Shown here piece by piece: positions 41,301-44,300 of a stretch of 64,000 bases of DNA. Both the position numbers and the translations under genes were made by a program. Each line of letters begins with the position of its first letter. The first letter of the stretch is position 1. The notes beneath the pieces were generated by a model. That model was given only the letters and a program-made list of their open reading frames with translations. It had not been told where the DNA came from and searched no databases. The stretch is from an uncultured Verrucomicrobiota bacterium (lineage in GTDB: Bacteria; Verrucomicrobiota; Verrucomicrobiia; Verrucomicrobiales; Verrucomicrobiaceae), in NCBI GenBank assembly GCA_903838675.1, contig CAILZI010000102.1:1-64000 (forward strand), given 5' to 3'.

Positions 41301-44300
41301 CCGGCGCTCACGAACGTTGAAACGGTGGGTGCGATCACCTTTGAGAAGGGTGCCTCCATCTCCGTGGCCACGAACGCAGCCGGCTCCATCGGCCTGCAGA
41401 CAGCGTCACTCACCCGTGGCGCCACCAATGCCACCATGCAGGTGCTCACCACGGCTGGCACGCTTGGCACCGGCACGCTTGCCACCGCCAACCACAGCAA
41501 CCTGATCGTCAGCGGTGGCGTGAGCGCCATCACCGGTGGTGCCAACAGTGCCGCGGAAGGCATGCTGCCCGCTTATTATATCAATGGCACGGACAACACC
41601 TTCATGACCTACGGTGCTACAAACGGCTTCACCAACCTGGCCGCTTACAGCAACGTCTTCGCCGGTGGTCTCTTCACGGTGAACACCACGGGTTCGAGCA
41701 TTGTGGACATCTCCACCGCAGGCATGGTGCTGGCGCAGGACCAGATGGTGTATGCCCTGCGCACCAACCAGAACATCAGCAACGGTTTCGACCAGGTGAA
41801 CACCATCACCTTTGCGGATGGCATCACCAGCGCTGATCGTGGCGGTCTGCTGACCTATGCAAACTTGACGATTGCCACCAATCTGAAATTCGGCACCAGC
41901 GGCACCCAGGAAGCCATCATCTACAATGCTGCCAGCACCACCCTCACCCAAACGGGTGACATCTACGCAAGCAGCATCACCAAGTATGGTGCAGGCACTT
42001 TGGCCATCAGCAAGGACCTGACTGCGGCTGTCAATGGCACCGGCTTCTCCGGCAACTGGGTCGTCAACCAGGGGACACTGCAGTTCACCACCTTCGGCGG
42101 CGCAGGTGATGGCGGCACCATCACGCTCAATGGCAGCAGCCCGACGACTGCTTCAGGATCCACGCTGACCCTGAACGTCAATCCTGGCAGCCCGCTGCTG
42201 GCGCAATACACCATGGGCCGCATCATCGCCGTGGACAATGCGATCATCAATGTGGACACCCAGACCAGTGACCGCACGGTGGGCATCAGCGACCTTGAAA
42301 TCAATTCGACGGACACCACGGGCCTCTCGCCTGCGCGTCTGCGCATGGTGATCGGCCGTGACCGTAGCATGGTCGATGCTGGCAGGCTTTACCTGACTGG
42401 CACTGGCGGTTCGATCATCGACATCGCCCAGACCAGCACGACAAACACGCAGATCACCTCGGGCAACTCCACGGGACTGATCATCACGGGACTGACTGGC
42501 AGCAAGGATCTGACCAAGTGGGGCAATGGCTATCTCTATGTCGGTGGCGACAACAGCACCAGCTTCGCTGGCAATGTCTATATTGAAGACGGCGCCATCG
42601 CAGTGACCAATGCGAATGCTTTCGGCAACGCTGCCACCAACATCACGGTGCGCCGCTACGGGGTGCTGGACATCCAGACCACAGGCTTTACCACGGTGAA
42701 CCCCATCACGTTTGAGGCGGGCTCGGTTGAACGCTGGAGCGTGGACGGAGCCGGCGGCACAACCGGCAGCACCATCAACCTGGGTGGTGCCACCCTGCAG
42801 ATCAATGCGGACCAATTCAGCACCGTTGCCACCGTCATCCTCAATGGCGGATCGATCGAAGGCTTCCTGCGCACGGATGATCTGCTCAGCGGCAACTCCG
42901 GTACGCTCTTCCGCACCTTGGGAGCCGGGGTGAGCATCACGCTGGCAGGTAATTCCTTCGTCGGTCAGAACTCCTTTACTGATGGCCCGAACGGCACTGA
43001 CAACGGCCGCACCGCTGATCAAAATCCGGGAGACTCCCTGCCTGACGTGAACAACAACAGCGCCCTCACTGACACCGCTCGCGGCATCATCCTGGAGATC
43101 AAAGGCAACATCTCCGGCGCAGGTGGTCTGACCAAGCAGAGCGCTGACACGGTGATCCTCTCCGGCACCAATACCTACTCGGGCAGCACGAACGTTGACG
43201 ATGGCTATCTCCGCCTTGGGTCCGCCTTTGCTCTGCCGACTGGCACCAACGTCACCACTGACGGTCGTGGCGTCCTGGACCTCGGTGGCTACAATGCCAG
43301 CATCGGCAACCTCAGCACCTCGGTGATCACGGGTACGGCCTTCAGCAGCGCGGGTGGCTTCATCACCAACAGCGCCACGGTGATGAACACGCTCACCGTC
43401 ACTCCAACTTCGGACAGTTCCTACGGTGGTGTGGTGGAGAACAACATCAACATTGTCAAAAACGGCAGTAAGAAACTCCTCTTCACCAACATGAACACCT
43501 ACACGGGTGCCACGACGGTGAATACCGGTGTCTTGGAAGTCAGCCATGTCACCTCCGGTGCCATCGACGGCATTTCCGGGACCACTTCGCTCACGGTTGG
43601 CAGCAACGGCACGTTCAATGTGCTCACTGGCACCACTGGTGGTGTGCTGACACTGGCGCCTACGACAGGCACCGTCCTCAATCTCGCAAATGGCAGCCGT
43701 CTCGGTGTTGAAGTGGGAACCACCGGCAGCAGCATTTTCCTGAATGCTGGAGCCAAGGCGTTTGTGGCAGGCAATGTCACGGTGGACGCCTACTTCCTCA
43801 GCGGCCAGACGCCGCCAAGCAACTCGGTCATTCTCAACGCTTCCTCCGGCGGCTTGAAAAATACCAACGGCAGCAATGCCACCTATACGGTCGGCAACCT
43901 TTACAACGTCACCAATTTCACCGTCACTGGTATCCAGGCCACGGACACCTTGGTGCAGTTTAACATCGCTTCTGCCGCCACCCTCACCAATGCCTGGTGG
44001 AAAGGTGGTTTCACCGGCGCAGCCAATGTCTGGTCCGTTTCCGACGGTGTGAGCACGAGCAACTGGACGACGGATGCGGCTGGCACGGTTGCCACGGGCC
44101 TGGTGCCTGGATCGACCACGAATGTCACCCTCTCAGCCACTGGAGCAACGAATCAGGGCGGCATGGTGCTTGGAGCCAACATGAGCATCGGCTCTCTGAC
44201 GGTGAGCGACACGAGCACCATCCTGCTCAACAGCACGGGTGGCTACACCCTCACGATTGGTGGTGCCAACGCCATCATCGACAGCGCGGCCTCTGGCAGT

